Of a stretch of DNA of 26,440 nucleotides, positions 24,701 to 26,440 are shown in pieces (the first letter of the stretch is position 1; every line of letters begins with the position of its first letter). The notes under the pieces were generated by a model that was not told the DNA's origin, made no database searches, and worked only from the letters and a program-made list of their open reading frames with translations. The stretch spans positions 1 through 26,440 of the forward strand of contig CAZGPW010000236.1 of the NCBI GenBank assembly GCA_964527535.1, in the 5' to 3' direction. The position numbers were made by a program, and so were the translations under genes. The stretch comes from JAQIBY01 sp964527535 (GTDB lineage: Bacteria > Bacteroidota > Bacteroidia > Bacteroidales > ML635J-15).

Positions 24701-26440
24701 GAATCTGTGGTGCAATAGGTGGACATGTGTGTAAAATCCGCCACCGGCGTTTCGTTGATATTTATGTTTTGAGATGTTGTTGATGAACATATTCCGTTTG
24801 AAACAGTCAGTTGGATTGTTTTTGTTCCATGGCCTTCATAGTTAATTCCATCAGGGTTTTGCTGTGACGACATTGACGGTGTTGCTCCTTCACCAAAGTC
24901 CCAGAAATATGTCCAATCAACGCCCGTTGTACCGGTATAGGTAAAATCTACCATAGCGCCTTCGCATTGTGGTGCATTATGTGTAAAATCCGGGTCGGGT
25001 GTTTCAGTGATACTGATGGATTTTACAACGGTGTCGGTGCATGCACCAATGGTAGTTACCAGTTGAATGATTTTTACGCCTGAGCTTGCGTATGTTACTG
25101 TTGGATTCTCATCTGGGGACGTTGATGGAGTGGCATCAGGTCCAAAATCCCATTCATAAACAGCCCCTGTTGTTCCTGTATTTGCAAAATCAATGGGATT
25201 GTCTGTACAATAAGTGGATGCAGAATGATCAAAATCTGCAACCGGCGTTGGATCAACGGTAACAACCTCCGAATAATTTTCAGTACAGTTCCCGTTGGAT
25301 ATCGTAAGTGTTACGGTTTTATTGCCGTCGGTTGTATAAAGAATGCCTTCAGGATTTTCAGCGTTGGAAGTTGACGGAACGGCATCGGTTCCGAAATCCC
25401 ATGTATAAGACCAGTTGTCTCCTGATGAGCCGGTATTGGTAAAATCAATATGTGTGTTGGCACAAATATTGGCTGAAGGTGTATAATCAAATGAGGCTGT
25501 TGGTTGTTCATAAATGGTGATACCATCCGAGTAAGTGTCACTGCTACCACAAACAGTATCAGTAATGGTTAGAGAGACAAGTTTAATTCCATAAGCGTCA
25601 TAAGTAATGCCGCTTGGATTTTCAAGGGTATCACTACCGGGAGGGAAGGTTGCTCCAGCTCCAAAATCCCATTGGTATTGCAATCCGTTGCCTGAACTGC
25701 CCGTGTTTATAAAGTTAATGGGTTCCCCAAAACAAACGGGAGCGTTGGATGAGAATTTCGCGTTTGCACTGCCCCTTACGGTTACTTCAGCTGTATCGGT
25801 TTCATAACAGCCGTCAATTAATACGCCATAACGGTAGGTTTTCCATAAGATATAATTAATGGTTGTAAAGGTTTGTGTTGAAATTTCCGAATAGGGTTGT
25901 GCCAAAGTATCTGGATTACTTGTAATAATAGGCCCCCCATCTAAACCAATAAGAGGTTGCCATTGATACATATAATTATTGTAATCGCCCGGTTCTCCGC
26001 CAAGTTGTACAGAGCCGCCATCACAATAGAATTGATCCGGGCCGGCATCTGCATATACGGCCCCCATGTTGTATTGATCCACAGTTTGAGGTGTATGTTC
26101 ATCACCACCTGTATAACCTAAACCAAGTTGTCCGTCGCTGTTGTTTCCAAAAGTTTTAATTGAATCATTTTCTGTGAGCACAATTGTATGAGGCCCGCCT
26201 CCTTCAATGGCTTTAATATTAAAAAGAGAAGGAATTTGTGTCGGTGTTATTGTGCTTTCATCTCCGGCACCAATGCCGAGTTGTCCACTGTCGTCATCGC
26301 CAAAAGTCCATACTGTGCTGTCTTCAAGCATGGCAAAACTGGTGTTTTCACCTGCTGAAATAGCGATGGCCGTGGAAATATCATCTACCTGACCGGCAAA
26401 TTTTTGTTCTGGTGTGCTAGCATTTCTGCCAAGTGCATTA
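21766..26440 (-). CDS. Giant T9SS surface protein: RCC1 repeats, 12 PKD domains, Ig-like domains, CHU_C tail (partial)
   Basis: The reading frame is open to the right edge, so the 5' end is missing; 1557 codons are visible. The Met encoded at 26331 lies inside an RCC1 repeat (SAGENTSFAML) and is not the start. Order in the protein: about two RCC1 beta-propeller repeats (VWTFGDDDSGQLGIG, IKTFGNNSDGQLGLG), a Cys-containing domain with ADAGPDQFYCDGG, then twelve PKD domains, each with a WDFG core. The last ten PKDs form five A+B pairs. Three Ig-like domains follow (DAGVDTTICANTSVQIG, DAGSDVEICYGD, GESTTLIATGGTQYEW), then the type B sorting domain (IPSAFTPNGDNRND to IINLIR). A role in adhesion, surface display or gliding is likely. 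porP/sprF lies directly downstream. Confidence 0.88.
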   Translation of the reverse strand, partial: NALGRNASTPEQKFAGQVDDISTAIAISAGENTSFAMLEDSTVWTFGDDDSGQLGIGAGDESTITPTQIPSLFNIKAIEGGGPHTIVLTENDSIKTFGNNSDGQLGLGYTGGDEHTPQTVDQYNMGAVYADAGPDQFYCDGGSVQLGGEPGDYNNYMYQWQPLIGLDGGPIITSNPDTLAQPYSEISTQTFTTINYILWKTYRYGVLIDGCYETDTAEVTVRGSANAKFSSNAPVCFGEPINFINTGSSGNGLQYQWDFGAGATFPPGSDTLENPSGITYDAYGIKLVSLTITDTVCGSSDTYSDGITIYEQPTASFDYTPSANICANTHIDFTNTGSSGDNWSYTWDFGTDAVPSTSNAENPEGILYTTDGNKTVTLTISNGNCTENYSEVVTVDPTPVADFDHSASTYCTDNPIDFANTGTTGAVYEWDFGPDATPSTSPDENPTVTYASSGVKIIQLVTTIGACTDTVVKSISITETPDPDFTHNAPQCEGAMVDFTYTGTTGVDWTYFWDFGEGATPSMSSQQNPDGINYEGHGTKTIQLTVSNGICSSTTSQNININETPVADFTHMSTYCTTDSVNFENTGTTGADYAWDFGSDATIPSSTDENPEGVIYSSPGIKTVELITTLGSCTDTMVKTINITETPDPDFDHTAPQCEGGLVDFTYTGTTGTDWNYLWDFGDGATPSTSTQQNPLGVAYTSAGTKSVQLTVSNGMCSETTSQSFAINETPVADFTHISTYCTTDSVNFENTGTTGATYSWDFGSDATITSSTDENPEGVIYSSPGIKTVELITTLGSCTDTMVKTINITETPDPDFDHTAPQCEGGLVDFTYTGTTGTDWNYLWDFGEGAMPSTSTQQNPVGVFYTGAGTKTVQLTVSNGVCSETITQNITIEETPVADFTHISTYCTTDSVNFENTGTTGATYAWDFGSDATIPSSTDENPTGVVYSSPGIKTVELITTLGSCTDTMVKTINITETPDPDFTHTAPQCEGGLVDFTYTGTTGTDWNYLWDFGDGATPSTSTQVSPVGVEYDGYGTKTVQLTVTNGMCSETVTQNFDINQKPVADFTHMSTYCTTDSVNFENTGTTGADYEWDFGSDASIPSSTDENPEGIVYSSPGIKTVELITTLGSCTDTMVKTINIIETPDPNFTHNAPQCAGTAIDFSYPGTTGNDWNYLWDFGQGATPSISTQQNPESVKYSGGDKSVLLTVTNAQCSESIEQSISIHQLPDADAGVDTTICANTSVQIGSDSVTGYDYQWSDPNNSLDDINIANPTASPSASITTYHLLVTDSNGCQNQDSVTVVMMNSAFVDAGSDVEICYGDTVQIGMGLIEWQSYSWSPAAGLSDSTISNPLASPDSTTTYTVSVQYEQCEPITDDVKVLVHPLPDIEASGPNGEDTVEIARGESTTLIATGGTQYEWMPVYSLNSAGIYNPLATPDTSTLYTVTGIDVFGCENTDDVYVLVRIPGLYIPSAFTPNGDNRNDIFYVRCKGTKSFELNIMSRNGDLLYHSKNPDEGWDGTVQGTSEAVPSGAYVYHTKGEFSDGEKFNESGIINLIR
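22762..25248 (-). repeat. Higher-order 498-bp tandem repeat encoding paired PKD domains
   Basis: Five units of about 166 codons, each an 82-residue A domain (TPVADFTHxSTYCTTDSVNF) followed by an 84-residue B domain (TPDPDFxHTAPQCEGGLVDF). In the central units landmarks recur at exactly 498 bp: ccgccttcg at about 23462, 23960 and 24458, and accatggtatcagtgcatga at 23531 and 24029. Outer units are more diverged. The pattern indicates duplication of a two-domain block with later homogenisation of the middle copies. Confidence 0.85.

Noticed and set aside
22762..25248. Regular 498-bp spacing as a possible non-coding array or mobile element
   Set aside because: The period is an exact multiple of three and the units encode intact PKD domains in one uninterrupted frame.
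26207..26331. Start codon of the giant surface protein at 26331
   Set aside because: The frame continues upstream to the window edge with RCC1-like sequence, so this Met is internal and the gene is partial.

Overview
The window looks like chromosomal DNA of a Bacteroidota species, probably an anaerobic or microaerobic member of the Bacteroidales/Marinilabiliales type. The support is two very large secreted proteins ending in the type B (gliding-motility-associated, CHU_C-like) sorting domain of the type IX secretion system, a PorP/SprF-family outer-membrane protein, an HU/CCDC81-like plus SPOR protein typical of this phylum, AT-rich promoters with the Bacteroidota -7 motif TAnnTTTG, and a complete Na+-translocating NQR operon. 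A HydE-type radical SAM maturase points to [FeFe]-hydrogenase metabolism. No RNA gene, CRISPR array, prophage or classical insertion sequence was found.

Layout. (1) 1-5710, + strand: an acyl-thioester locus. It holds a crotonase (226-1005) and two tandem, translationally coupled proteins (1992-3851, 3848-5710), each joining a KASIII-type ketosynthase to a C-terminal short-chain dehydrogenase domain. Between the crotonase and the ketosynthases lies about 1 kb of accessory DNA: an imperfect palindromic element, an S23/four-helix-bundle gene flanked by an exact 16-bp inverted repeat, and a possible remnant of a second such gene. (2) 5795-6886, +: hydE. (3) 6895-10593, -: a 1232-residue secreted protein with SprB-like repeats and a T9SS type B tail. 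(4) 11130-17978, +: nqrABCDEF followed by the flavin transferase gene apbE. (5) 18096-18974, +: folD. (6) 19151-20194, +: HU-like/SPOR membrane protein. (7) 20195-20744: a gene-free convergent region with two tandem repeat families and a long perfect hairpin. (8) 20745-26440, -: porP/sprF preceded by a giant surface protein (RCC1 repeats, 12 PKD domains, Ig-like domains, T9SS tail) that runs off the right edge of the window.

How the genes fit together. ApbE attaches FMN to NqrB and NqrC, and the acceptor motifs are visible in both, so region 4 is a self-contained sodium pump operon. The giant protein and PorP/SprF form the usual adhesin plus outer-membrane anchor pair. The crotonase and the two ketosynthase-reductases could carry out condensation, keto-reduction and dehydration or isomerisation in the assembly of an unidentified lipid or alkyl product. 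The second reductase has lost its catalytic Ser and Tyr. That two-headed ketosynthase-SDR pair is the least ordinary part of the window.
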